64,000 bases of DNA from Myxococcus landrumus. Lineage in GTDB: Bacteria; Myxococcota; Myxococcia; Myxococcales; Myxococcaceae. The notes beneath the pieces were generated by a model. That model searched no databases, was not told the DNA's origin, and saw only the letters and a list, made by a program, of their open reading frames with translations. The position numbers and the translations under genes are program-made. Positions 1-20,350 of the stretch are shown here, one piece after another; position 1 is the first letter of the stretch, and every line of letters starts with the position of its first letter. Location of the stretch: NCBI RefSeq assembly GCF_017301635.1, contig NZ_CP071091.1, positions 5,158,001-5,222,000 on the forward strand. Direction: 5' to 3'.

Positions 1-1
1 T

Positions 2-2961
2 GGAGACCCGATTCGCGCGGTCATCCTCGGCTCCGCCGTCGGCAACGATGGCAGCGCCAAGGCGGGCTTCATGGCGCCTTCCGTGTCGGGACAGTCCTCC
101 ACCATTCGCGATGCGCTCGCGCTCGCGGGAGTCGAGCCCGATTCCATCTCGTACATCGAGGCCCACGGCACGGGAACCGCGCTCGGCGACCCTGTCGAAG
201 TCACCGCGCTCAAGCAGGTCTTCGAGGGCGTACCTCCTGGCTCCATCGGGCTGGGCTCGGTGAAGACCAACATGGGCCACCTCGATGTGGCCTCCGGCAT
301 GTCCGGGCTCATCAAGACCGTGCTGGCCCTGGAGCACCGCCAGCTCCCGCCCACCCTGCACTTCCGCACGCCCAATCCACTCCTCGAACTGGAGGGCAGT
401 CCCTTCTACGTCGTGGACACACCTCGCGCGTGGGACAGCCCGAGTCCTCGGCGCGCGGGGGTCAGCTCCTTTGGAACAGGCGGCACCAACGCGCACGTCG
501 TCGTCGAGGAAGCACCCGTCATCCCGAGGCCCCCTCCACGCGCGGACGAAGAGCTGCTCCTGCTGTCCGCACGCTCTCAAGCCGCGCTGGAGCGGATGAC
601 CACGGAGATGAGCGAACACCTGCGCGCCAGTCGAGCTCCCCTCGCGGACGTGGCGCACACCCTCCAGGTGGGACGCAACCGCTTCGAGTGGCGCCGCTTC
701 GTCACCGCACGCACTCTCGAGGACGCGGCTTCTCGGCTGGGACAACAGACTGAAGGACAACAGCCTCGGATTGCCTTCGATGCGACGGAACAACGAGGCG
801 CCGTGTTCCTCTTTCCGGGAGGTGGCGCGCAGCGCGTGAACATGGGAGCCGAGCTGCTCCGTGAGCCCGTCTTCCGCGAAGCCATCGACCGCTGCGCCGC
901 GCTGCTCAAGGGGCCCCTCGGCGGCGACGTGCGCGAGGTGATGTTCGCGCCCCCCGAGCGCTACGACGCGGCGGTGCGTGAGCTCTCACGCCCCCTCTGG
1001 ACGCAAGCCGCGCTGTTCACCTGTGACTGGGCCCTGGCGCAGCGCTGGCTGTCCTGGGGTGTCCAACCCACGGCCCTCTTCGGACACTCCCTCGGAGAAT
1101 ACGTGGCCGCGTGTCTCGCGGGGGTCTTCACGCTGGAAGAAGCCCTGGAGCTCGTCACCGCGCGCGGACGCATCCTGGAGCGCCTCCCACCGGGAGGAAT
1201 GACCGCGGTCCTCGCGCCGCTGGCCCAGGTGGAGTCACTCGTCACGCATCCGCTGTCCGTGGCGGCCATCAACTCGCCCTCGGATTGCGTCATCTCGGGA
1301 CCGCTTGATGCGCTCGCCACACTGGAGGCCGCGCTCACGACACGTGGCATCGAGTCGCGCAGGCTGCACCTGGGACATGCCGCGCACTCGGCCCTGCTCG
1401 ACCCTCACCTCGCGGACTTCGAGCGCGTGGTCTCCCGCTTCTCACCAAGAGCGCCCAAGCTCCCCATGGTGTCGAGCCTCACCGGACGCTGGCTCACCCC
1501 ACAGGACGTGACAGCCCCCTCGTACTGGAGCCGTCATCTGCGAGAGACCGTGCGATTCTCCGACGGGCTCCACCTGCTGCTCTCCTCGGGTGAACGCGCA
1601 TTCATCGAAGTGGGCCCAGGCTCCGCGCTGACCTCGCTCGTGAAGCGACACCCCAGCCGCACCTCGCAGCCCGTGGTCTCCGCGCTGCCGTACAACTCCA
1701 CCGCCGAGCAGCCCCCCTCTCCACTCGCGGCTCTGGGCGAAGCCTGGCTCGCGGGCGTCTCCATCGATTGGGAACACTTCCGCGCCGGAGAGCGGAGACG
1801 TCGGGTCACACTCCCGGGCTACAGCTTCGACCGCGAGCGATACTGGATTGAGCCCGCGGGCGAGCAGCCTCCTCGCGAAGCCGCGGTGCCCATGCCTCCT
1901 GTGATTCGCGAGGAGAACACGCGTGGCGCACCGCCTCGCAATGACACCGAGCGGGTGTTGCTCGAGTGTTTCTGGCTCACGTTCCAGTTGGAGAGTCTCG
2001 GCATCCACGATGACTTCTTCTCGCTGGGGGGCGACTCCCTTCTCGCGCTGCGCTTGAGTGCTCGTATCCAGGACCGGCTGGGCGCGCGGCTCTCCCTCAA
2101 GGACATCGTCGAGCTGCCCACCGTGGCGCGCCTCGCCGCGCGCATCGGCACGCGTCACGACAGTCCTCCTCCCGCGCCCCGTTGCCTCGTCCAACTTCAG
2201 CAAGGCCATCAAGGGCCTCCGCTCTTCTTCGTGCACGCAGCGGGTGGACAGGTGCTCTTCTACCGGGAGCTGGCTCGACTCCTCGCCCCCGGACGCACCT
2301 GCTACGGCTTCGCCGCGCTGGGGCTCGAAGAGGGTGATTCGTGCCACACCACGGTGGAGCAGATGGCGGAGCACTACCTCGCCGCCCTTCGCACCGTGCG
2401 CCCTCGAGGGCCCTACCTGTTCATCGGTGCCTCCCTGGGAGGCGCCATCAGCTACGAGATGGCTCGCCGCCTGGCGCTCGCGGGCGAAGCCGTTCCTCTC
2501 TGCGCCCTCCTGGACACACCGCCTCCCGGACACTTCGCGGTGGAGCTCGCGGACCAGCTCACCCTTCGGACCTTCCGCGTGGGAAGGAACCTCAAGCCCA
2601 CCACCGACGCATGGCCCGCGGGCCTCTCCATCGAGGAGCAGTTCCACCGGCTCCAGGAAGAAGAGGCACGCGACGGTGTCACGTCCCTGTTCACCGATGT
2701 GGAACAGGCCCGGCGCCAGCTCGACGTGCTCCGCGCCAACTCCCGCGCCATGAGCCTCTACACACCACCACCCTGGGAGGGCGGCGAGCTCCAGTTCTTC
2801 CGCGCCCGAGAGCTCGCCCCGGGCTTCCCTCCCCACCCGGAGCTGGGCTGGATGGACCTGGGCTCCGCGCTGCGCGTGGACGTCTCTCCGGGTGACCACT
2901 ACTCCATGCTGCAAGCACCTCATCTCGAGGTGCTCGCGGCGAAGCTGGCGCACCTGCTTCG

Positions 2962-2965
<4 letters not shown>
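2..2965 (+). CDS. Type I polyketide synthase, terminal module (KS-AT-carrier-TE), 5' end outside window
   Basis: The gene is open at the left edge; frame 2 reads straight in, giving 987 residues. Residues 1-170 are the C-terminal half of a ketosynthase, with EAHGTGT and KTNMGH carrying its two catalytic histidines. An acyltransferase follows at about 265-560, with the nucleophile in GHSLGEYVAA near 360. HAAH sits near 458 where malonyl-specific ATs have HAFH, so malonyl-CoA is the likely extender. A carrier domain has its phosphopantetheine serine in GGDSL near 677. A type I thioesterase has GASLGG near 810 and a terminal histidine in GDHYS near 964. No KR, DH or ER lies in the visible part. 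The TE marks this as the chain-releasing protein of the assembly line. Its TAG stop overlaps the stop of the convergent NRPS gene in the shared bases CTAG. The call is secure; product and upstream modules cannot be seen. Confidence 0.95.
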
Positions 2966-14256
<11,291 letters not shown>

Positions 14257-14356
14257 GTTGGAACCTCGACTCCAGATATTGAAATTCGATGACACGGAGG
14301 CACACGCCCGGGCTCCCGCCTTGGGGCAGGTGCTCCAACATCCGGGCTGGCTCGAC

Positions 14357-14623
14357 TCACGCCGACGGGAAGGTGCGGCCCTGCTCGCGCAGCAGCTCTT
14401 CGCAGGCCGTCGTGACGTGCTCCAGCGTGTTGAACAAGTCCACCATGGAGAGCTGGATGCCCAGCTCCTCTTCGATGCGGTTGGCCAGCATCGTCGCCAT
14501 CAACGAGTTGCCACCCACTTCCAGGAAGTGGTCCTCGGGTCTCACGACCTCCGCCCCGAGCAATTCGCGCCAGTAGCCCTCGAGCTGCCGCATCAGCGGC
14601 GTGGTGCTCGTGTCAGTGCTCAC
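14357..14623 (-). CDS. Free-standing peptidyl/acyl carrier protein
   Basis: An 88-residue carrier protein. The GTG start at 14623 is set by GGGGAG about six bases upstream. The phosphopantetheine attachment serine lies in EVGGNSLMATML near residue 40, preceded by the typical PEDHFLEVGG turn, and the helical tail ends at ELLREQGRTFPSA. It sits between the AMP ligase (32 bp upstream) and the NRPS (100 bp downstream) on the same strand. The simplest role is to be loaded by that ligase and to present the starter acyl group to C1. It could instead serve the A-less third NRPS module or receive the AmCP-derived amino acid. It has no zinc-finger cysteines and no EDWGE-type tail, so it is not a LysW-type amino-group carrier. 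Confidence 0.93.
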   Translation of the reverse strand: MSTDTSTTPLMRQLEGYWRELLGAEVVRPEDHFLEVGGNSLMATMLANRIEEELGIQLSMVDLFNTLEHVTTACEELLREQGRTFPSA

Positions 14624-14655
14624 GTGTGCTCCCCTTCTGGATGATGGCGCGTCAC

Positions 14656-16341
14656 TCAACCCACCTTCGCGGTGGGACCCTTCAATCGCTCGCGCAGCAG
14701 GTACTTGCGAATCTTCCCCGATGGCGTCTTCGGCATCTCCTCGACGACCTCCAGGCGGTCCGGCCAGTACTGGTTGGACATCCCCAGGCCCTTCAGGTGG
14801 TTGCGCAATTCGTCCAGCGAGGGCGTCTCGTCCCGAGGCACCACCACCGCGCACACCCGCTCTCCGCCGATGCGGTCGTCCGAGTGCCCGATGACCGCCA
14901 CCTCCCGCACCTTCGGGTGCGAGTACAGCGCGGACTCCACCTCCACCACCGGCACCTTCTGGCCGAAGCGGAAGATGACGTCCTTGAGCCGCCCGACGAT
15001 GCGGATGCCGCCTCGCCCGTCGTCCCTCGCCAGGTCCCCCGTGTCGAACCACCCCTCCGCGTCGACACACGCGCGATAGATGTCCTCGCGCTTGAAGTAG
15101 CCCAGGCACTGGCTGGCGCCGCGCACGAGCAGCCGCCCCGTGCCCTCCGGATAGGGCGAGCCGTCCTCCGCCAGCGCGGGAACAATCTTCACCTCCATCC
15201 ACTCCACGGGCCTGCCGTCACTGCTCGACGGCCAGTCCGGCGGGTCGTCCCGCCGCGTAATCGTCACCGCCCCGTTCTCGGTCATCCCCCACAGCGTGTG
15301 CAGCGGGACGCCCAGGCTCTCGCGCACCGCCGCGATGAGGTGCGGGGGCACGGGGATGGAGCCCGTGGACAGCCGCCGCAACGATGACGTGTCGCCGTTG
15401 CGCTTCTTCTTCGCGGCGATGACGTTCATCACGTACGTGGGAATCCCATACATGAACGTGACGCCGTGCTCCTCGATGCACCGCAGCGTCAGCTCCGGGT
15501 CCCCGACGTCCATGTAGACCGCCGTCGCCCCCAGCATCACCGGCATCAGATACAGGTAGGTGAAGCCGCTCGACGCGGTGAGCAGCGACGGCAGGCACAC
15601 GACGTCATCCGCCCCCAGCGCCATCGTCTCCACCAGCGCGCGGGTGATGCCGAAGTTGGTGTTGTGGGAGTGAATGACGCCCTTGGGCTCGCCCGTCGTC
15701 CCCGACGTGTAGAGGACGTTGCAGATGTCGTCCGCGCGCGCCGAACGCTCGTCCAGCTCCGCCGCGGACACCTGCTCCTCCCAGCGGCGCTCGAGGAAGT
15801 ACGCATCGAAGTCCAGCTCGCCCGCCTCCGGCGCCTGGGCCCCCGCGCCGATGAAGACGCGGTGCTTGAGCGCGGGAAGTGAAGCGCGGGCCTCGCGCAG
15901 CATGTCCCGGTGGGAGTGCCCGCTCCAGCTCAGGGGACCTACGTAGACGGACGACTCCGTCCTCCCCAGGATGAACTCCACCTCACGGCGCCGGTAGTCC
16001 GGGGGAATGGGCGCGATGATGGCGCCGATGCGCGCGCACGCCAGCGCCAACGCGGTGAACTGCCACCAGTTGGGCAGCTGCACCGCCACCAGCTCGCCGC
16101 GGCGCACGCCCAGCGACAGCAGCGCCCCGGCGAAGCGCTCCGCGTAGCGTCCCAGCTCCGCATAGCTCAGCCGGACGACGTCCTTCGCGAAGTAACGAAC
16201 CGCAACAATCGCTGTCTTGTCCGGGTGGCGATGGATGGAGCGACGCAAGTCGTCGAGCACCGTCTCGTCCCGCCACCATCCCTTGCTCCGGTACAGCGCC
16301 GACTTCTCCAACGAGGGGCCGCTTCCAAATCGTGCGTCCAT
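14656..16341 (-). CDS. Acyl/aryl-AMP ligase (class I adenylate-forming enzyme)
   Basis: 561 residues from the ATG at 16341, which has GGAAGGG about eight bases upstream. The frame stays open to an ATG at 16398 that lacks an SD. Motifs in order: the ATP loop YTSGTTGEPKG near residue 214, LWGMTENG, GWFDTGDLA and the C-terminal catalytic lysine region PKTPSGKIRKYLL. This is the full length of a stand-alone acyl-CoA synthetase or acyl-ACP ligase. The general look is of the cyclohexanecarboxylate-CoA ligase type, but the substrate cannot be read. It lies directly upstream of the discrete carrier protein, which suggests it activates a carboxylic acid starter and transfers it to that carrier. A CoA ligase function is not excluded. 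Confidence 0.9.
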   Translation of the reverse strand: MDARFGSGPSLEKSALYRSKGWWRDETVLDDLRRSIHRHPDKTAIVAVRYFAKDVVRLSYAELGRYAERFAGALLSLGVRRGELVAVQLPNWWQFTALALACARIGAIIAPIPPDYRRREVEFILGRTESSVYVGPLSWSGHSHRDMLREARASLPALKHRVFIGAGAQAPEAGELDFDAYFLERRWEEQVSAAELDERSARADDICNVLYTSGTTGEPKGVIHSHNTNFGITRALVETMALGADDVVCLPSLLTASSGFTYLYLMPVMLGATAVYMDVGDPELTLRCIEEHGVTFMYGIPTYVMNVIAAKKKRNGDTSSLRRLSTGSIPVPPHLIAAVRESLGVPLHTLWGMTENGAVTITRRDDPPDWPSSSDGRPVEWMEVKIVPALAEDGSPYPEGTGRLLVRGASQCLGYFKREDIYRACVDAEGWFDTGDLARDDGRGGIRIVGRLKDVIFRFGQKVPVVEVESALYSHPKVREVAVIGHSDDRIGGERVCAVVVPRDETPSLDELRNHLKGLGMSNQYWPDRLEVVEEMPKTPSGKIRKYLLRERLKGPTAKVG

Positions 16342-16464
16342 CGTCCGCACCCTTCCCTGGACCGCGTGGGCTTCCCTGGCCGCCGAGACCATAGACATTC
16401 GCGGGTAAAACCATCAAGACGGCGAAAGCTCACATGTCTGCACCCACTGGCCTTATCACTCACA

Positions 16465-16494
16465 TTGACGGGCATGCACTCGGTTTCCTACTTT
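16465..16494 (+). promoter_or_regulatory. Candidate sigma70-type promoter for the AmCP-type operon
   Basis: In the 224-bp gap between the divergent AMP ligase and transketolase genes, TTGACG (16465-16470) is followed after 18 bp by TACTTT (16489-16494). The -35 box matches consensus in five of six positions, the -10 box in only three. The gap is visibly less G+C-rich than its surroundings. It should carry both divergent promoters; no clear one is visible for the - strand. Confidence 0.35.
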
Positions 16495-16565
16495 GAATCG
16501 GTAAGCCAGGATTGTGCGTCCAACACCGACGATGACAACCGGCCGCTTCCACCGGCGTGACTCCC

Positions 16566-17375
16566 ATGGCCCAGGTATCTCTCGACGAGCGCGCCAGACG
16601 CATTCGACGGACCATCCTCCGGCTCGCCGCCACGCCCACCGGCTGCCATCTGGGCGGCTCGCTGTCGATGGTGGAGCTGCTCGTGGTGCTGCTCGGACGG
16701 GTGATGAAGTTCCGTCCCCAGGAGCCGCAGTGGGAGGAGCGCGATTCACTCATCCTCTCCAAGGGCCACGCGGCCGCGGGACTCTACGCCGCGCTCGCTG
16801 AGTTTGATTTCATTGATACTGAAGAACTGGTGCAACGCTACAACTCCGATGGAAGTCCTTACACCGGACATGTGAACGCGGCGGTGCCAGGGGTTGAATT
16901 TCCCACGGGAAGTCTGGGGCACGGCGTGGGGTTGGGCGTGGGGCTCGCGCTGGGCCACCGGCTGAGGCAACGCACCAACCGGGTGTTCGTCGTCTGTGGA
17001 GATGGCGAGATGGGAGAGGGCTCCAACTGGGAAGCGCTGCAGGTGGCCGCGCAGCACCGCTTGTCGCGGCTCACGCTGCTCGTGGATCGCAACGGTGGAC
17101 AGAACGACGGGCCCACGGAAGCCATCCTCTCGCAGGCCCAGTTGGTGGAGCGGCTGCGCGCCTTCGGTTGGAGCACCGTCGAGGTGGACGGGCATGACCT
17201 GGAGGCGCTCGGCACCGCGCTGGAGGCGCCGAGCGACGCGCCCCGCGCCATTGTCGCCCACACGCGAAAGGGCGCGGGAGTGCCGATGTTCCGAGGCAAG
17301 GGCCCGCACTACGCCACCTTCAACGCGGAGCAGCTCCGGCGCGCGCTCGCCTCCTTGGGGGAGGTGACGCCGTGA
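16566..17375 (+). CDS. Transketolase, N-terminal (thiamine diphosphate-binding) subunit
   Basis: 269 residues, the size of the N-terminal half of transketolase. GTG at 16557 and ATG at 16566 are both possible and neither has a clear SD; I use the ATG. The thiamine diphosphate motif begins with CGDGEMGEGSNWEA and closes at VDRNGGQNDG. HLGGSLS and SKGHAAAGLY are the usual N-domain motifs. The stop overlaps the start of the C-terminal subunit in GTGA, so both are translated together and should form one enzyme. Split transketolases of this kind occur in AmCP pathways, where they move a two-carbon ketol unit onto the carrier-bound semialdehyde. The LysX/Y/Z/K neighbours support that role. A role in another sugar-derived precursor remains possible. 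Confidence 0.92.
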   Translation: MAQVSLDERARRIRRTILRLAATPTGCHLGGSLSMVELLVVLLGRVMKFRPQEPQWEERDSLILSKGHAAAGLYAALAEFDFIDTEELVQRYNSDGSPYTGHVNAAVPGVEFPTGSLGHGVGLGVGLALGHRLRQRTNRVFVVCGDGEMGEGSNWEALQVAAQHRLSRLTLLVDRNGGQNDGPTEAILSQAQLVERLRAFGWSTVEVDGHDLEALGTALEAPSDAPRAIVAHTRKGAGVPMFRGKGPHYATFNAEQLRRALASLGEVTP

Positions 17376-18409
17376 CGAGTCCCACGTCGAACGGCACCGA
17401 CCTGTTGTCGGCCCCGGCGGACTGGCTGCGCGAGCAACCGGGCCTGTCCAACCGTCAGGTGTTCCGCCACACGCTCGCGCGGCTCGCCGACGCGGAGGAG
17501 CGGCTCGTGCTGCTCGAGGCCGACCTGGCGGGAGGCGGAGACCCGTTCGCCGCGCGGCACCCGGCGCGCTTCATCAACCTGGGCATCTGCGAGGCGGCGA
17601 TGCTCGACATCGCGTGTGGAATGGCCGCCACCGGGCACGTCGTCTTCGCGCATACCTTCGCGCCCTTCGGGGCCCTGCGCGCGTGTGAGCAGGTGCGGCT
17701 GGGCATGGCCTACGCCCAGGCCAACGTGAAGCTCGTCTGCGACTACGGTGGGCTGTCCGGCGCGTTCTTCGGCCCCACGCACCACGCCATCGAGGACCTG
17801 GCCCTCCTGCGAGCCATGCCGGGGATGATGGTGGTGTCTCCGGCGGATGGCCTGGAGACGATTCAGGCCACGCGCGCGCTGCTGGAGCACGACGGGCCGG
17901 TGTACCTGCGGCTCGGCCGCAACCGCGTCACCCGGATGGAGGACGCGCGGCCCGCGTTCGCGCTGGGACGCGCGATGTGCCTGCGCGAGGGAAGTGACGT
18001 GGGCCTCGTCGCCCATGGCGAGGTCGGCGTGAGCATCGCGCTGGATGTGGCCGCGCGGCTCGAGGCACAGGGTGTGTCCTCCCGCGTGGTGAACGTCCAC
18101 ACGCTCAAGCCCTTCGATGAGGAGGCCATCCTCGACACCGCGGAGCGCACGCGCCTGCTCGTCACGGTGGAGGAGCACTCCATCCTCGGTGGGCTCGGCG
18201 GGGCGGTGTGTGAGAGCGTGGCCACCCACGGCCTGGGCCGCCGGGTGCTCCGCGCGGGCATCCAGGACCGCTACGACTCCACGGCGGGCAGCCATGAGGC
18301 GCTGCTCGAGCGGCACGGGCTGGAGGCGACGGCGCTGGTCGAGAAGATTCTCGGCGCCCTGCCCCGCCCCCGGCTCGCGGCGCTGGCGCCCGCGGCCAGG
18401 AGGGGATGA
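17372..18409 (+). CDS. Transketolase, C-terminal (pyrimidine-binding) subunit
   Basis: 345 residues from a GTG start at 17372, with GGAGGTGA a few bases upstream and a 4-bp overlap with the N-terminal subunit. The catalytic glutamate that activates thiamine diphosphate lies in FINLGICEAAMLDIACGMA. The transketolase C-terminal domain follows (SDVGLVAHGEVGV, EEHSILGGLGG). The pair is separate from any housekeeping full-length transketolase and is organised as a pathway-specific enzyme. Donor and acceptor cannot be told from sequence. By context the acceptor would be the aldehyde made by the LysY-like reductase. Confidence 0.92.
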   Translation: MTSPTSNGTDLLSAPADWLREQPGLSNRQVFRHTLARLADAEERLVLLEADLAGGGDPFAARHPARFINLGICEAAMLDIACGMAATGHVVFAHTFAPFGALRACEQVRLGMAYAQANVKLVCDYGGLSGAFFGPTHHAIEDLALLRAMPGMMVVSPADGLETIQATRALLEHDGPVYLRLGRNRVTRMEDARPAFALGRAMCLREGSDVGLVAHGEVGVSIALDVAARLEAQGVSSRVVNVHTLKPFDEEAILDTAERTRLLVTVEEHSILGGLGGAVCESVATHGLGRRVLRAGIQDRYDSTAGSHEALLERHGLEATALVEKILGALPRPRLAALAPAARRG

Positions 18410-18443
18410 TGCGCCGCCACGCTCCGGAGCGAGGGACACCGCG

Positions 18444-19286
18444 ATGAAGAAGGTCGACCTCGTCTACACGCGGATGCGCACCGAGGAGCGCATGCTCACG
18501 GACGCGCTGCGCGCGCGCGGCTGCACCGTGGAGACCCACGCGGACTCGGACATGGTGCTCTCGCTGGACCGCGCGCGCTGGAAGGACGGCGGCACCGTGG
18601 TGATGCGCGGCATGTCCTTCACCCGCGCGCGCTACCTCGCCGCCATCCTGGAGGTGAAGGGCTCGCGGGTGCTCAACACCGCGCGCTCCATCGCGACGTG
18701 CGGAGACAAGGCGCTCACCACGCTGGCGCTGGCGGAGCAGGACATCCCCATGCCCTGGTCCTTCCTCGGCTTCGAGCAGGACGCCTGTGTCGCGGAGATG
18801 GACCGGCGCGGCTACCCCTGTGTGACGAAGCCCGTGCTCGGCTCGTGGGGCCGCATGGTGGCGCGCGTGGACGGCACCCACGCGGCCGAGGGAATGATGT
18901 CCATGCGCTTCGAGATGGGCGGCGCGCAGGACCATGTCGCGCTCGTCCAGCAGTACATCGACAAGCCGGGCTACGACTTGCGCGTCTACGTCATCGGCGA
19001 GGCCGTGGGCGGCATGCGCCGGCGCTCCGAGCACTGGGTGACGAACACCGCCCGAGGCGCCGTGCCCGAGCGCTACGAAGTCCCCGCCTCCCATGCCCGG
19101 CTCGCCGAGCGCGCGGCTCGCGCCGTGGGCGGGGAGATGGTGGCCGTGGACCTGCTGGAGACGCGAGGGGGCGAGGTGATGGTGAATGAAATCAACCACT
19201 GCGTGGAGTTCGCGCGGAGCATCGAGTTCACCGGCATCCCCCTCCCGGAGCTGATGGCGGACTACATCCTGGGGGCCACGCGATGA
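18444..19286 (+). CDS. lysX: LysX-like ATP-grasp ligase (amino-group carrier protein pathway)
   Basis: 280 residues from the ATG at 18444, with GAGGG eight bases upstream. It is a RimK/LysX-type ATP-grasp enzyme: the CGDKALTTLALAEQ stretch, KPVLGSWGRMVARV (the KPxxGSxGR pattern of LysX) and the metal-binding end VNEINHCVEF. LysX enzymes join the alpha-amino group of glutamate or 2-aminoadipate to the C-terminal glutamate of the small carrier protein LysW. Here the downstream LysY-, LysZ- and LysK-like genes complete the set. Myxobacteria are expected to make lysine by the diaminopimelate route, and the NRPS/PKS neighbours point to a precursor role rather than primary lysine synthesis. The symbol denotes family, not proven function. 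Confidence 0.85.
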   Translation: MKKVDLVYTRMRTEERMLTDALRARGCTVETHADSDMVLSLDRARWKDGGTVVMRGMSFTRARYLAAILEVKGSRVLNTARSIATCGDKALTTLALAEQDIPMPWSFLGFEQDACVAEMDRRGYPCVTKPVLGSWGRMVARVDGTHAAEGMMSMRFEMGGAQDHVALVQQYIDKPGYDLRVYVIGEAVGGMRRRSEHWVTNTARGAVPERYEVPASHARLAERAARAVGGEMVAVDLLETRGGEVMVNEINHCVEFARSIEFTGIPLPELMADYILGATR

Positions 19287-20323
19287 CGCGCGTCGCGGTG
19301 CTCGGAGCGGGCGGCTACGCCGGGGGCGAGGTGCTCCGCCTGCTGCTCGCCCACCCCGCGGTGGAGCTGGTCCAGGCCACGTCGGAGCAACACGCGGGCA
19401 AGCGGCTCGACTTCCCCCATCCACACCTGCGCGGACAGAGCACGCTGCGCTTCGCCCCCCACGACGCGCTGGAGCCGTGCGACGTGCTGGTCACCTGCAT
19501 GCCGTCGGGCGAGCTGATCCGCCGCTGGCCGCAGGTGAGCACTCGCGCGGGACGCATCATCGACCTGAGCGCGGACTTCCGCCTGGAGCACGCGGAGCAC
19601 GCGCGCTGGTATCCCCGCGCGCCTCGCTCCGTCGAGCTCCCCCGGTTCGTCTACGGACTTCCGGAGTGGACTCGCGACAAGATTCAGGGGGCTCGCTACG
19701 TCGCGGTGCCGGGGTGCATGGCGCACGCGGCGCTCCTCGCGCTGCTGCCGCTCGCTCGCGCGGGGCTCGTTCGCCCCGAGGTGGTCGTCGACGCGAAGAC
19801 GGGCTCCTCGGGAGGAGGCGCGACTCCGGACAGGTCCTCGCACCACCCCGAGCGGGCCTCCGCCCTGCGCTGCTATCGGCCCGTGGGGCATCGGCACACG
19901 GGCGAAATCGAGTCCGCCACCGAGCACCTCGCGGGCATGCGGCCCAACGTCCACTTCAGCGCGACGGCGGTGCCCAGCGTGCGGGGGGTGCTGGCCACGG
20001 TGCATGCCTTCGCCGCCCGGCCCCTCGCGGATGCGGCCGAGCCGCTGCGCGTGCTCGCCTCCACGTACCGCGAGCACCCCTTCGTCCACATCCTGCGCGC
20101 CAACGCGAGCGCGTCTCCCTTCCCCGAGCCCGCGCCGCTGGCGGGCACCAACCACTGCGAGCTGGCGGTGGACGTGGACGCGGAGCGCGGACGCATCGTG
20201 GTGAATGCCGCGCTGGACAACCTGGTGAAGGGCGCCGCGGGGACCGCCGTCCACGCGCTGAACCTGATGCTGGGCAGACCTGAAACGGAGGGCCTCGGTT
20301 TCCGCGGCCTCCATCCCCTCTGA
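19283..20323 (+). CDS. lysY: LysY/ArgC-like N-acyl-amino-acid-phosphate semialdehyde dehydrogenase
   Basis: 346 residues, starting in an ATGA overlap with lysX. It has the NADP-binding loop GAGGYAGGEVLRLLL, the catalytic cysteine in YVAVPGCMAHAALLA, and VDAKTGSSGGG followed by HRHTGEIE, a combination usual for LysY and archaeal-type ArgC. It should reduce a gamma-phosphorylated, AmCP-bound glutamate (or the delta-phosphate of aminoadipate) to the semialdehyde, the expected acceptor for the transketolase. A plain ArgC in arginine synthesis is a weaker alternative, because no arginine genes are near. Confidence 0.85.
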   Translation: MTRVAVLGAGGYAGGEVLRLLLAHPAVELVQATSEQHAGKRLDFPHPHLRGQSTLRFAPHDALEPCDVLVTCMPSGELIRRWPQVSTRAGRIIDLSADFRLEHAEHARWYPRAPRSVELPRFVYGLPEWTRDKIQGARYVAVPGCMAHAALLALLPLARAGLVRPEVVVDAKTGSSGGGATPDRSSHHPERASALRCYRPVGHRHTGEIESATEHLAGMRPNVHFSATAVPSVRGVLATVHAFAARPLADAAEPLRVLASTYREHPFVHILRANASASPFPEPAPLAGTNHCELAVDVDAERGRIVVNAALDNLVKGAAGTAVHALNLMLGRPETEGLGFRGLHPL

Positions 20324-20350
20324 CGCGAACGCGCGAAAGGCTCCCCCTCC

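Noticed and set aside
14357..14623. The discrete carrier protein as the missing LysW-like AmCP
   Set aside because: It has the GGNSL phosphopantetheine site, no cysteine pairs and ends in FPSA, so it is an ordinary PCP/ACP.
14357..15202. A 281-codon open frame covering the carrier protein and part of the AMP ligase on the - strand
   Set aside because: Only the last 88 codons, from the GTG at 14623 with its SD, look like protein. The rest is the ligase gene read in another frame.
16342..16565. A small carrier-protein gene in the divergent gap
   Set aside because: No frame gives paired CxxC motifs or an acidic Glu terminus; the stretch is best explained as promoter region.
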